Shown here: one piece after another, positions 37,286 through 45,847 of the stretch | How positions within the stretch are numbered: the stretch's first letter is position 1 | How the letters are laid out: the number at the start of each line of letters is the position of its first letter | Source of the DNA: Paramuribaculum sp. | GTDB lineage: Bacteria; Bacteroidota; Bacteroidia; Bacteroidales; Muribaculaceae | DNA: 64,000 nt | Assembly: GCA_022511125.1 (NCBI GenBank) | Contig: JAFLSD010000005.1 | Span: 62,001 to 126,000 of the forward strand | Direction: 5' to 3' | Translations under genes and position numbers: made by a program | Notes under the pieces: model-generated | Databases searched by the model: none | Told to the model about the DNA's origin: nothing | What the model saw: the letters and a program-made list of their open reading frames with translations, nothing else

Positions 37286-38032
37286 ATGAAATTACTTGAA
37301 GGAAAAACGGCACTTATAACGGGTGCTGCACGTGGAATAGGCAAAGCTTTGGCTATTCGATTCGCTCAGGAAGGAGCCAACATTGCATTCACTGATCTCG
37401 TAATCGATGAGAACGGCAAAGCAACAGAGGATGAAATACGTGCATGTAACGTAATGGTCAAAGCTTATGCATCTAACGCTGCGGATTTTGAACAGACTAA
37501 AGAAGTTGTTGATCAAGTGAAAGCCGATTTTGGTAAAATCGATATTCTCGTAAACAATGCCGGGATAACTAAAGATGGCCTTATGATGAGAATGTCTGAA
37601 CAACAATGGGATGCTGTAATTAACGTTAATTTGAAAAGCGCATTTAACTTTATTCATGCAGTTTTGCCTATTATGATGAGACAACGCTCCGGCTCTATCA
37701 TCAACATGGCTTCAGTGGTCGGTGTACACGGAAATGCCGGCCAGTCCAACTATGCAGCGTCTAAAGCAGGCCTCATAGCTTTGGCTAAGAGTATTGCACA
37801 AGAAGTTGGTTCTCGAGGGATAAGAGCCAACGCTATTGCCCCTGGATTTATCGAAACGGCGATGACGGCTGCCCTACCCGACAATATTCGTGAAGAATGG
37901 ATTGAAAAAATACCTTTAAGAAGGGGCGGTAAACCGGAAGATATTGCAGACGTGGCTACTTTCCTTGCATCGGATATGTCAAGCTATGTGACAGGTCAGG
38001 TTATTCAGGTTGACGGAGGCATGAATATGTAA
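37286..38032 (+). CDS. 3-oxoacyl-ACP reductase (FabG-like SDR)
   Basis: A 248-residue short-chain dehydrogenase that should reduce the 3-ketoacyl product of the preceding enzyme with NADPH. It has the cofactor loop TGAARGIGKA, the NNAG motif, the catalytic Ser in INMASVVG and the YxxxK in NYAASKAG, and ends in the family-typical VDGGMNM. The match to FabG is close throughout, but whether it is the housekeeping fabG or a second copy cannot be told. It is the last gene of the TetR operon; a terminator follows 33 bases on. Confidence 0.92.
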   Translation: MKLLEGKTALITGAARGIGKALAIRFAQEGANIAFTDLVIDENGKATEDEIRACNVMVKAYASNAADFEQTKEVVDQVKADFGKIDILVNNAGITKDGLMMRMSEQQWDAVINVNLKSAFNFIHAVLPIMMRQRSGSIINMASVVGVHGNAGQSNYAASKAGLIALAKSIAQEVGSRGIRANAIAPGFIETAMTAALPDNIREEWIEKIPLRRGGKPEDIADVATFLASDMSSYVTGQVIQVDGGMNM

Positions 38033-38065
38033 CTGTGATTTTTAAAGTTTATTAAAATTCATAAT

Positions 38066-38105
38066 GACGGTGTGGTTCAAACTTTTTTGTCACACCGTCT
38101 TTTTT
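38066..38105 (+). terminator. Rho-independent terminator after the FabG-like gene
   Basis: GACGGTGTG (38066-38074) pairs with CACACCGTC (38091-38099), followed by six T. The 16-base loop can itself form a short inner stem. The T-run runs into the -33 box of the next promoter. Confidence 0.9.
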
Positions 38106-38134
38106 GGCTGAGTCAGCGAGATTGATTAATTTTG
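38103..38134 (+). promoter_or_regulatory. Promoter of the DUF4290-rimM-proS unit
   Basis: TTTG at 38103-38106, a 20-base spacer and TAATTTTG at 38127-38134: an exact match to the Bacteroidota consensus. It lies over an in-frame start codon at 38104, so the DUF4290 gene must start at ATG 38149, with a leader of under ten bases. Confidence 0.85.
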
Positions 38135-38148
38135 AAAAAAAATTATAT

Positions 38149-38736
38149 ATGCTTAGATATAACACCCAGCAGAAACAACTTATCCTACCGGAATATGGAC
38201 GCAATATCCAAAAAATGGTGGAATACTGTCTGACTATAACCGATCGTGATGAACGCACAATCTGTGCATACGAAATAATTAGGGCGATGGCCAATGTCGT
38301 CCCATCGATACCGAACAATGAAGAAGGACAACAGAAACTATGGGATCACCTGGCGATAATGTCGGATTTTCAGCTCGACATTGATTATCCTGTTGAAATT
38401 ATAAAACCTGATTCGTTAAACAATCCTCCTTTGAAAGTACCTTATTCTACAGAAAACATACGATATAAACATTACGGAAAAAATCTTGAGAATCTGATTG
38501 AAGTGGCCTCTTCGATGGAAGACAGTGAAGAGAAAACAGCTTTGATAAAACTCGTGGCCAACCACATGAAGAAACTACAGCTCAATGTGAATCCCGAAGG
38601 AGTTGAAGATGATAAGATATTCAAAGATTTGCTGAACATCACAAAAGGTCAAATCAAAATCAATGCAGAAGATATGCCTTTACATGAATTTAAAGCTGCA
38701 CCGGTTTCAAACAATAAGAAGAAAAAGAAAAAATAA
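38149..38736 (+). CDS. DUF4290 protein
   Basis: A 195-residue cytoplasmic protein of the Bacteroidota-specific DUF4290 family, recognised by the opening MLRYNTQQKQLILPEYGRN and helical body with YKHYGKNLENLIE. It ends in a lysine run (KKKKKK), suggesting contact with nucleic acid or ribosomes. Start 38149 is forced by the promoter at 38103-38134. It leads an operon of mostly translation-related genes (rimM, proS), which makes a ribosome-linked role plausible but unproven. Confidence 0.85.
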   Translation: MLRYNTQQKQLILPEYGRNIQKMVEYCLTITDRDERTICAYEIIRAMANVVPSIPNNEEGQQKLWDHLAIMSDFQLDIDYPVEIIKPDSLNNPPLKVPYSTENIRYKHYGKNLENLIEVASSMEDSEEKTALIKLVANHMKKLQLNVNPEGVEDDKIFKDLLNITKGQIKINAEDMPLHEFKAAPVSNNKKKKKK

Positions 38737-38756
38737 AACTTTTGATCCTTAATTCT

Positions 38757-39287
38757 ATGATAAAACAATCCGATCTGATAGAAATAGGAAGAATTTTGAA
38801 AACACATGGTGTCAAAGGAGAGGTCAGCTGTGTGTTCGATGATGTTATCATACCAGATGAATTGGAGTTTATTATCATAGAACTGGATGGCATATATGTC
38901 CCGTTTTATAAATGCGGAATAAGAACCGGAAACGGTAAGCGTAGTCTAATCACATTTGAAGGGATAAACAACGAAACTGAAGCGGCTCGGTTAACATCAA
39001 AACCAATTTACATTCTTAAGGATGACTATGATAAAATCGTTGATGAATTAAGAGACTCTGATAAAATTTATCTTGAAGATCTAATTGGTTTTACAATTTT
39101 GAATTATAATAATACGGTCGGCATCATTGAAGGGATAGACGACAGAACTGAAAATGTACTTTTCATCGTAGCAAAAGACAATGATGAAACCCTCTATATC
39201 CCTGCCATAGATATTTTTATTGAAGACATAGATTTCGAACAAAAGAAAATCAAGATGAGACTTCCTGAAGGTCTTACTGATTTATAA
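38757..39287 (+). CDS. rimM: 16S rRNA processing / ribosome maturation factor RimM
   Basis: RimM assists maturation of the 30S head and binds ribosomal protein S19. The 176-residue protein shows the N-terminal signature IGRILKTHGVKGEV and the C-terminal PRC-barrel domain with LIGFTI, a turn, then VGIIEGIDD and LYIPAIDIFI. The ATG at 38757 is preferred over the in-frame TTG at 38742, since it gives the usual RimM N-terminus. It lies 20 bases after the DUF4290 gene. Here rimM is not next to rpsP or trmD, as it is in many other phyla. Confidence 0.93.
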   Translation: MIKQSDLIEIGRILKTHGVKGEVSCVFDDVIIPDELEFIIIELDGIYVPFYKCGIRTGNGKRSLITFEGINNETEAARLTSKPIYILKDDYDKIVDELRDSDKIYLEDLIGFTILNYNNTVGIIEGIDDRTENVLFIVAKDNDETLYIPAIDIFIEDIDFEQKKIKMRLPEGLTDL

Positions 39288-39308
39288 TAAATTAATAAAT
39301 ACGCAGAT

Positions 39309-39614
39309 ATGGAATTTGATGAACATAAGGCAATAGATTTTATCAAAGAGCGGTTAAAAGAAACCAGAGGAGGAAATTATGATGACGATCAGATATTAAA
39401 CGTCATCGATATAATATGGGATTTCTATGAAGAGAACGGTCTTCTGGAAATTGATTTTGATGAAGATCTGGATGAAGACGATATACTTGACGATTTGATT
39501 ACTTACGTAAAACGCATGCTTGCCAAAGACAGGGGATCTGATATCCATCCGAACGATATAACAGCCATTATAACGGCTGAAATTGAATATGAAAATTCTC
39601 TTGAGGAAATTTAA
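39309..39614 (+). CDS. Small acidic protein of unknown function
   Basis: A 101-residue, strongly acidic cytoplasmic protein (clusters such as DFDEDLDEDDILDD around residues 48-61) that looks all-helical. It has no cysteines, signal or known motif. Starts 21 bases after rimM and ends 10 bases before the OmpA-like gene, so it is part of the same transcript. Conserved in type in Bacteroidota, function unknown. Confidence 0.75.
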   Translation: MEFDEHKAIDFIKERLKETRGGNYDDDQILNVIDIIWDFYEENGLLEIDFDEDLDEDDILDDLITYVKRMLAKDRGSDIHPNDITAIITAEIEYENSLEEI

Positions 39615-39624
39615 ACAATCATTT

Positions 39625-40284
39625 ATGAAACATTATCTTCTCCTTTCTCTTTTTTGGCTCTCGTTAACCAGTATCGTCTCCTTATTCCCCGTTGCAATAA
39701 GTGCTCAAGATTATTATAAAAATTATGATGAGGAATATTTCATGGATTTGGACTTTGACCGGAATCTTGAATTACCGGAAGTGCCTTCAAAATTAAGCTC
39801 ATCGATTCAGAAAGAAATAAGAAAGACTGCTGAGAATTATCAAGGCATAGGAAGTAATGTAGATCTAATGAGAAATGGAGAGGTTATGATTGTAACGATT
39901 CCCACGGATCGACTTTTCTTGCCCAATGACACCATATTGTCATCTGACGCGTCTTCTTTGTTGAACCCCCTTTTAAAACCGATAACCGATCCATTTTTAT
40001 TTAAACTGGTTATTGCAGTTCACACTGATGACACGGGGTCTGACTTTTATAGAAATGAGCTTTCCACTGCAAGACTCAATTCCATATACGATTGGTTTAT
40101 CAATAAAATAGATGCTGGTGAAATTGATGAATCTCTTGTTATAATTCCCTTTGCTATGGGAAGTGAAATGCCTATAACAGACAATGATTCCAGAAAACAC
40201 AGGAGCGAAAACCGTAGACTCGAGGTCTATTACATTCCAGGTCCTAAAATGTTAGAAATGGCTTCAAAAGGATTACTAAAATAA
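39625..40284 (+). CDS. Exported OmpA-like domain protein
   Basis: A 219-residue protein with a signal peptide (MKHYLLLSLFWL..., cleavage after ISA near 29) and a C-terminal OmpA-like peptidoglycan-binding domain (about 95-210), seen in FKLVIAVHTDDTGSD, the helix NELSTARLNSIYDWF and RSENRRLEVYYI. The region between is acidic and aromatic. There is no beta-barrel, so it is probably a periplasmic protein that docks on the cell wall. ATG 39625 is preferred over ATG 39583, which would overlap the preceding gene by 32 bases and put a charged extension before the signal peptide. Confidence 0.82.
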   Translation: MKHYLLLSLFWLSLTSIVSLFPVAISAQDYYKNYDEEYFMDLDFDRNLELPEVPSKLSSSIQKEIRKTAENYQGIGSNVDLMRNGEVMIVTIPTDRLFLPNDTILSSDASSLLNPLLKPITDPFLFKLVIAVHTDDTGSDFYRNELSTARLNSIYDWFINKIDAGEIDESLVIIPFAMGSEMPITDNDSRKHRSENRRLEVYYIPGPKMLEMASKGLLK

Positions 40285-40293
40285 TATTTTTAT

Positions 40294-41775
40294 ATGGCTA
40301 AAGAACTTAAAGATCTAACCAAACGGTCAGTAAATTATTCACAATGGTATAATGAACTTGTAGTAAAGGCTGATTTAGCTGAACAGTCTGCCGTAAGAGG
40401 TTGTATGGTTATAAAACCTTATGGTTATGCAATATGGGAAAAAATGCAGCGAGAACTTGACAGAATGTTCAAGGATACAGGAGTCCAGAATGCATACTTC
40501 CCTCTTTTAATACCTAAGTCCTATCTTTGTCGGGAAGCGGAACATGTAGAGGGATTCGCTAAGGAGTGTGCTATAGTCACTCACTATAGATTAAAAAATG
40601 ATCCCAATGGGAATGGCGTGATAGTCGATCCGGAAGCCCGGCTTGAAGAAGAACTAATAGTTAGACCTACTTCAGAGACAATCATTTGGGGAACATTTAA
40701 AAACTGGATTCACAGCTACAGAGACCTTCCTCTTCTGATAAACCAATGGGCGAACGTGATGAGGTGGGAAATGAGGACAAGAATGTTTTTGAGAACATCC
40801 GAGTTCCTTTGGCAGGAGGGACATTGCGCCCATGCTACCGCTGAAGAATCGGAAGCAAGAACTGTCCAGATGATCAATCTGTATGCTGATTTTGCCGAGA
40901 AAATGATGGCAATGCCTGTGATAAAAGGAGTAAAGTCGGCAAACGAAAGGTTTGCGGGAGCAGTGAATACATACACCATTGAAGCTATGATGCAGGATGG
41001 CAAAGCCCTTCAAAGTGGAACATCCCATAATCTGGGGCAGAATTTTGCAAAAGCGTTTGATGTAACTTTCGTAAATAAGGAAAATAAACCGGAATATGTA
41101 TGGGCGAACTCATGGGGAGTTTCTACTCGCCTCATGGGAGCCTTGATAATGATCCATTCAGACGACAATGGCCTGGTGTTGCCTCCTCGTCTCGCTCCTA
41201 TACAGGTAGTAATCGTACCGATTTATAAAAACGATGAACAACGAGAAAAAATTACTGATCATGTAAAGCCCCTCCTACTCAAATTGAAAGAGCTGGGTAT
41301 CAGTGTAAAATATGACGACGCCGACAATCGCCGTCCCGGCTTTAAGTTCGCAGACTATGAACTTAAAGGTGTACCGGTACGCTTAGGTATCGGCGTAAGG
41401 GATATCGACAACGGAACGGTGGAAATAATGCGTCGTGACACACTGGAGAAACATGATGCGCCACTCGATAACATCGAAGAATATATTAAGAATCTCTTAG
41501 AAGAAATACAGGAGAATATCTATAGGAAAGCGTTGAAGCATCGTGAGGAAATGACAAGAACAGTTGAAACTTACGATGAATTCAAAAAAGAGATTGAAAA
41601 AGGTGGTTTTATCCTTGCCCACTGGGATGGGACGCCTGAAACCGAAGATAAAATCAAAGAGGAAACAAAAGCGACCATAAGATGTATTCCGCTGGAAGGA
41701 GATAAAACGGAAGGCAAATGTATGGTCACCGGTAAGCCATCCGCCCAAAGAGTGATTTTCGCCAGAAACTATTAA
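40294..41775 (+). CDS. proS: Prolyl-tRNA synthetase, archaeal/eukaryal type
   Basis: ProS charges tRNA-Pro. The 493 residues match the short type that lacks the bacterial editing insertion, usual for Bacteroidota. Class II motifs are visible: motif 2 region [20 protein letters not shown] and motif 3 region near LPPRLAP. Then come the anticodon-binding domain and the zinc-like C-terminal domain ([25 protein letters not shown]). There is no editing domain, so mischarged Ala-tRNA-Pro would have to be cleared in trans. It lies nine bases after the OmpA-like gene and 11 before the first HU-fold gene. Confidence 0.96.
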   Translation: MAKELKDLTKRSVNYSQWYNELVVKADLAEQSAVRGCMVIKPYGYAIWEKMQRELDRMFKDTGVQNAYFPLLIPKSYLCREAEHVEGFAKECAIVTHYRLKNDPNGNGVIVDPEARLEEELIVRPTSETIIWGTFKNWIHSYRDLPLLINQWANVMRWEMRTRMFLRTSEFLWQEGHCAHATAEESEARTVQMINLYADFAEKMMAMPVIKGVKSANERFAGAVNTYTIEAMMQDGKALQSGTSHNLGQNFAKAFDVTFVNKENKPEYVWANSWGVSTRLMGALIMIHSDDNGLVLPPRLAPIQVVIVPIYKNDEQREKITDHVKPLLLKLKELGISVKYDDADNRRPGFKFADYELKGVPVRLGIGVRDIDNGTVEIMRRDTLEKHDAPLDNIEEYIKNLLEEIQENIYRKALKHREEMTRTVETYDEFKKEIEKGGFILAHWDGTPETEDKIKEETKATIRCIPLEGDKTEGKCMVTGKPSAQRVIFARNY

Positions 41776-41786
41776 GAATCTATCTT

Positions 41787-42056
41787 ATGGAACACTTCAG
41801 ACTTAACAATGAACTATCCAAAACTCTTGGCATCAGTGAAGAAGAAGCTTTGGTTAAATTAGAGAAGATTGCTGCAAATATGGCATATTTCTGTGGCGAA
41901 TGTGATTCCGTTTCCATTCCGGGTTTCGGCACTTTTCAGTCAGAAAAAAAGGAGGAAGATTTTACAATTGACTCCAAAGGAAACATGGTTCTTAATCCTC
42001 CTGCTATAGAAGTGGATTTCAAGCCCAGTGTTGTGCTCAGAAAGTCATTAAGTTAA
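41787..42056 (+). CDS. HU-fold protein with atypical DNA-binding arm
   Basis: An 89-residue single-domain protein of the HU/IHF superfamily. Helices at 1-40 are followed by the hallmark VSIPGFGTFQ (about 47-56) and the ending IEVDFKPSVVLRKSLS. The beta-arm that normally carries Arg residues and the proline that kinks DNA is here SEKKEEDFTIDSKGNMVLNPP, which is acidic and lacks arginine, so tight nonspecific DNA binding is doubtful. It lies 11 bases before a second HU-fold gene with a membrane anchor; the two may act as a heterodimer. It resembles the divergent Bacteroidota HU clade described near CCDC81-type domains. Confidence 0.8.
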   Translation: MEHFRLNNELSKTLGISEEEALVKLEKIAANMAYFCGECDSVSIPGFGTFQSEKKEEDFTIDSKGNMVLNPPAIEVDFKPSVVLRKSLS

Positions 42057-42067
42057 TGTGAATCTCT

Positions 42068-42829
42068 ATGAATCAGAAAATACCCTTAACCCTCTTAGCT
42101 GAGAAAATGGCTTCTGAGAATAATATTTCAGCTGAAGAAGCCGAAAACATAATTAAGACTACGTTCAACCTCGTCGGAAAAGCTTTAATTAATGAGCACA
42201 TAGTTGATTTTCCGGGTTTAGGAAAATTCATCCGGCAAACTTCAAGTGAAACGCCTATCAAATTTATCCCTTCAGATAATTGGGCTTCAACTGTCAACGC
42301 CCCCTTCTCTATGTTTTCTTCTGTACCGTTACCGGATCATATTGATTCATCGGATTTAGAGACTCTTACTGAGGTCGGAACAGATCATTTGCCAAATTCT
42401 GTAAGTTCATATTCTGCACAAGAACCGGTAATCAAGCAAGAAGAAGAACCTGCAATTACGGAAGATGCAAAAGAGGAGCTTGAGCCGGCAGAAAATGCGA
42501 TTCATATAACCGAATCAGAAATCTCACATGACGAAGCTCCGGTCAATATTTTGGAAGAGTCAATCACACCTGATATAAACACAAATGTCGAACAGTCCAA
42601 TCATAGAGTGGAAATAGTCCCTGTTGAAAGCATTGAAGAACCAACTTTTCAGAGTGTGGAGAAAAACGACAACTTTGCTAAAGGATTCATTATCGGACTA
42701 ATTATTGGTTTGGCCATTGGAGCCATGGCTTTATGTTGTTACGTGATTTATTATGTAAATTCTAATCATGAAACCACAAATATAGAGACAGAATTAGATG
42801 AGAGTTATATACCTGAGGCTGCATATTAA
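42068..42829 (+). CDS. Membrane-anchored HU-fold protein
   Basis: A 253-residue protein in three parts: an HU-like domain (1 to about 85; VDFPGLGKFIR is the GFGxF-type turn), an acidic and probably disordered linker (about 95-200), and a single transmembrane helix (about 206-230, rich in Gly, Ile and Leu). A short tail (ETELDESYIPEAAY) follows. The topology expected is HU domain inside and tail outside. HU-fold proteins are normally soluble, so a membrane tether suggests a link between chromosome or nucleoid and the envelope. It is the last gene of the rimM-proS unit and partner of the preceding HU gene. Confidence 0.8.
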   Translation: MNQKIPLTLLAEKMASENNISAEEAENIIKTTFNLVGKALINEHIVDFPGLGKFIRQTSSETPIKFIPSDNWASTVNAPFSMFSSVPLPDHIDSSDLETLTEVGTDHLPNSVSSYSAQEPVIKQEEEPAITEDAKEELEPAENAIHITESEISHDEAPVNILEESITPDINTNVEQSNHRVEIVPVESIEEPTFQSVEKNDNFAKGFIIGLIIGLAIGAMALCCYVIYYVNSNHETTNIETELDESYIPEAAY

Positions 42830-42880
42830 CCGTATAGTTTAATTTAACAAGATTTTACCCACGTTAGCGTTTTAATTTTC

Positions 42881-42888
42881 TAATTTTG
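42881..42888 (+). promoter_or_regulatory. -7 box for the Bat operon
   Basis: TAATTTTG, about 50 bases before the moxR ATG. No good -33 box at 18-21 bases upstream; control by an alternative factor or activator is possible. Confidence 0.5.
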
Positions 42889-42915
42889 TATCGAATTTAT
42901 AAATCATTTAAAATC

Positions 42916-42932
42916 AAGAATAAAATATTCTT
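42916..42932 (+). promoter_or_regulatory. Hairpin in the moxR leader
   Basis: AAGAATA (42916-42922) and TATTCTT (42926-42932) pair perfectly around AAA, ending six bases before the moxR ATG at 42939. AT-rich and weak; it could affect ribosome access. Confidence 0.3.
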
Positions 42933-42938
42933 TATACT

Positions 42939-43934
42939 ATGAGTGAGTCAATAAATATCAGGGAATTAAACGACATTGTTGCGTCCAAGAGAGATTTTGT
43001 AAATCTCGTAATGAAAGGAATGGATCAGTCTATAGTTGGACAAAAACATCTTGTAGATTCACTTCTTATTGCATTGATATCAAACGGACACGTTCTCCTG
43101 GAAGGAGTTCCCGGCTTGGCGAAGACATTGGCTATTAAGACACTTGCACAAGTAATAGACGCAAAATACAGTAGAATACAGTTTACTCCGGATCTTCTGC
43201 CGGCTGATGTAATAGGGACAATGATTTACAGCGTACAGCAGGAAAAATTCCAGATCAAAAAAGGCCCGATTTTTGCAAACTTTGTTTTAGCTGATGAAAT
43301 AAACCGTGCACCGGCTAAAGTACAGAGTGCACTTCTGGAAGCTATGCAGGAAAGACAGGTGACTATAGGAGATAAAACTTTTACGCTGGACGAGCCTTTC
43401 TTAGTAATGGCTACTCAGAATCCGATCGAACAGGAAGGGACATATCCTCTCCCGGAAGCTCAGGTAGACCGATTCCTTTTAAAAGTGGTCATTGGATATC
43501 CAAACAAAGAGGAAGAAAAACTAATCATCCGTCAGAATATCTCTCCGGTCAAAAATGAAATCAAACCATTATTGAAACCGGAAGAAATTTTAGAAGCTCA
43601 ATCCATCGCTTCCCAAATTTATCTTGATGAAAAGATAGAACGTTATATTGTAGATATCGTATTCGCAACTCGTTTTCCGGCTGATTATAATCTTAAAGAT
43701 CTATCAAGTATCATATCGTTTGGAGCTTCACCTCGCGCATCCATTAGCCTTGCAAAGGCAGCACGCTCTTTTGCTTTCCTCCGTCAGAGAGGTTATGTAA
43801 TCCCGGAAGACATCAGAGCTGTTTGCCATGATGTATTGCGCCACAGAATAGGTCTTACTTATGAAGCGGAGGCAAACAACATCACAGCCGACGAAATAAT
43901 CTCTGAGATTCTTGACAAAGTTGAGGTACCATAA
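42939..43934 (+). CDS. MoxR-family AAA+ ATPase of the Bat operon
   Basis: A 331-residue AAA+ chaperone-like ATPase. Walker A is GVPGLAKT, Walker B LADEINRAPAKVQ, and the MoxR signature ATQNPIEQEGTYPLPEAQ is complete, with sensor 2 arginine regions downstream. MoxR proteins work with VWA-domain partners; here DUF58 and BatA/BatB follow in the same operon. The family often helps activate or assemble protein complexes. First gene of the unit, 109 bases after the HU gene. Confidence 0.94.
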   Translation: MSESINIRELNDIVASKRDFVNLVMKGMDQSIVGQKHLVDSLLIALISNGHVLLEGVPGLAKTLAIKTLAQVIDAKYSRIQFTPDLLPADVIGTMIYSVQQEKFQIKKGPIFANFVLADEINRAPAKVQSALLEAMQERQVTIGDKTFTLDEPFLVMATQNPIEQEGTYPLPEAQVDRFLLKVVIGYPNKEEEKLIIRQNISPVKNEIKPLLKPEEILEAQSIASQIYLDEKIERYIVDIVFATRFPADYNLKDLSSIISFGASPRASISLAKAARSFAFLRQRGYVIPEDIRAVCHDVLRHRIGLTYEAEANNITADEIISEILDKVEVP

Positions 43935-43948
43935 CTTTTAATTAACTA

Positions 43949-44824
43949 ATGGAAGCTACCGAGCTTTTAAAGAAAGTAAGGAAAATCGAAATAAAAACCA
44001 GAGGGCTGTCTCAGAATATTTTCGCTGGAGAATATCATACGGCCTTCAAAGGTCGTGGCATGACTTTTTCGGAAGTCCGCGAATATCAGTACGGCGATGA
44101 CATAAGGGATATCGACTGGAATGTTACTGCACGTCATAATCATCCTTACGTCAAGGTTTATGAAGAGGAACGCGAACTGACAGTAATGTTGATGGTTGAC
44201 GTTTCGGGAAGTAGGCTTTTCGGTGCCGTCGGAGAAATCAAACGTGAGATTATGGCTGAGATTGCCGCCACAATAGCGTTTTCTGCAATTCAGAATAATG
44301 ATAAAATAGGAGTTATTTTCTTTTCAGATAGGATCGAAAAGTTTATTCCTCCACAAAAAGGGAAAAAACATATCTTATTTATCATTCGTGAGTTGCTTGA
44401 CTTTAAACCGGAAAGTTGTTTCACTGATATATCGGTGCCTCTAAAATTTATTACGGACGCCCTTAAAAAACGTTCAACTGCTTTCCTTATTTCCGATTTT
44501 ATTGACTCGCCTGATTATCATACTGCTTTATCGGTAGCTGCTAACAAACATGATATCATAGGACTGCAAGTTTATGACAAACGTGATGCCCAGATTCCCA
44601 ATATCGGTTTGATAAGAGTATTCGATCTTGAAACCCAAAAAGAACGCTGGCTTGACACCTCATCCAAAAAAGTAAGAAAGACACTTGGCAAATGGTGGTA
44701 TGAAAGACAACAGACAATGACAGAAATACTTAGGAAATGTCGAGTAGACTTCTGTTCGGTTTCGACGGATGAGGATTACGTGAAATCATTGATCGCTTTA
44801 TTCCAAAAACGTGGTATTCGATAA
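43949..44824 (+). CDS. DUF58 protein with VWA-like fold
   Basis: A 291-residue cytoplasmic protein of the DUF58 family. The conserved block RGMTFSEVREYQYGDDIRDIDWNVTARHNHPYVKVY (given in pieces: YQYGDDIRDIDWN is the family mark) is followed by a VWA-like domain with a DVSGS metal-site motif. It is the standard partner of MoxR and lies 14 bases after it. No membrane helix is present in this copy, unlike many DUF58 proteins. Confidence 0.92.
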   Translation: MEATELLKKVRKIEIKTRGLSQNIFAGEYHTAFKGRGMTFSEVREYQYGDDIRDIDWNVTARHNHPYVKVYEEERELTVMLMVDVSGSRLFGAVGEIKREIMAEIAATIAFSAIQNNDKIGVIFFSDRIEKFIPPQKGKKHILFIIRELLDFKPESCFTDISVPLKFITDALKKRSTAFLISDFIDSPDYHTALSVAANKHDIIGLQVYDKRDAQIPNIGLIRVFDLETQKERWLDTSSKKVRKTLGKWWYERQQTMTEILRKCRVDFCSVSTDEDYVKSLIALFQKRGIR

Positions 44825-44830
44825 AACGAA

Positions 44831-45847
44831 ATGTTAAAGAACAAATCAAAATATATTTTTCCCATCTTGTTATTATTGGGTATATTGTCGGTAACGACAG
44901 CACAGAACACTCCCACTTCCAACAAGGATATAAATATTAAGGTTTCGTTGGATTCAGCGTACATTGAGATGGGAAGAGTCACGCCTTTACATATTGAGAT
45001 AGTCGGTTCGCTATCAGAAACAGGAGGGATTCTTTTACCTGATACATTATGGAGGGATGTAGAAATTGCCGGTCAAAACGAGCCAGAGATAACCGATTTA
45101 GGTAACGGCCGAAAAGAGCTTAAACAAGATATTATATTGCAAGCTTTTGATTCAGGATTATATACCCTACCACCTGTTTTATATGTTCAGGACGATCAAG
45201 TTTATGAATCAAATCGTCCGGCTCTCAAAGTTGTTCCGACCGACATTGACAGCCTCTCAACTATCAACGATTATTATGATGCACAGGAGCCAGATAGTCA
45301 TTTCTTTGATTTTCTGCCCGATTTCATAACCGATTACGGCTTATGGATTATTCTCGCTGTTCTCCTTATACTTATTTCAGTTTATATCTACTTTAAATGG
45401 ATAAGAGAAGGTCGAATCCCCTTAATGCCAGCCAAGAAGCCGATTCCGCCTTATGAATTAGCAATGAGCAGATTAGATTATCTTAAAGGTGAAAAATTGT
45501 GTGAAAGAGGGGAAGAAAAGGAATTTTATACGCGTCTTGTCGATATTCTACGCTCATACATGGACGCTCGGTTCGGAATCAACGCCATGGAAATGACTTC
45601 TTCTCAAATCTTATCGGCACTTAAAGAGAACGAAACTACGAAACTGCCAGAGAAATATATAAGCCAAATTCTTGAAGTTGCTGACTTTGTTAAATTTGCA
45701 AAAGTCAGACCACTACCGGAAGATAATATCGCATCTTTCAAGTCTGCCGTACAGTTCGTTGAGGACACTCGTCCAGTTGAAAATCTCACAGATTCAGAAA
45801 ACGAAATGACTGCAAAAGAAGTGAAAACTAATAACAACAATCAATGA
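44831..45847 (+). CDS. BatD-like exported membrane protein
   Basis: A 338-residue protein with a signal peptide (about 1-24), a beta-rich extracytoplasmic domain of about 140 residues, one membrane helix (about 172-192, YGLWIILAVLLILISVYIYF) and a cytoplasmic helical C-terminal part (about 205-330). This plan matches a short BatD. It occupies the position between DUF58 and batA usual in Bacteroidota and overlaps the batA start by four bases. Name and function are not established; it probably belongs to the Bat membrane complex. Confidence 0.75.
   Translation: MLKNKSKYIFPILLLLGILSVTTAQNTPTSNKDINIKVSLDSAYIEMGRVTPLHIEIVGSLSETGGILLPDTLWRDVEIAGQNEPEITDLGNGRKELKQDIILQAFDSGLYTLPPVLYVQDDQVYESNRPALKVVPTDIDSLSTINDYYDAQEPDSHFFDFLPDFITDYGLWIILAVLLILISVYIYFKWIREGRIPLMPAKKPIPPYELAMSRLDYLKGEKLCERGEEKEFYTRLVDILRSYMDARFGINAMEMTSSQILSALKENETTKLPEKYISQILEVADFVKFAKVRPLPEDNIASFKSAVQFVEDTRPVENLTDSENEMTAKEVKTNNNNQ

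Noticed and set aside
38104-38148. TTG start for the DUF4290 gene
   Set aside because: It falls within the -33 box of an exact consensus promoter; ATG 38149 gives the family N-terminus.
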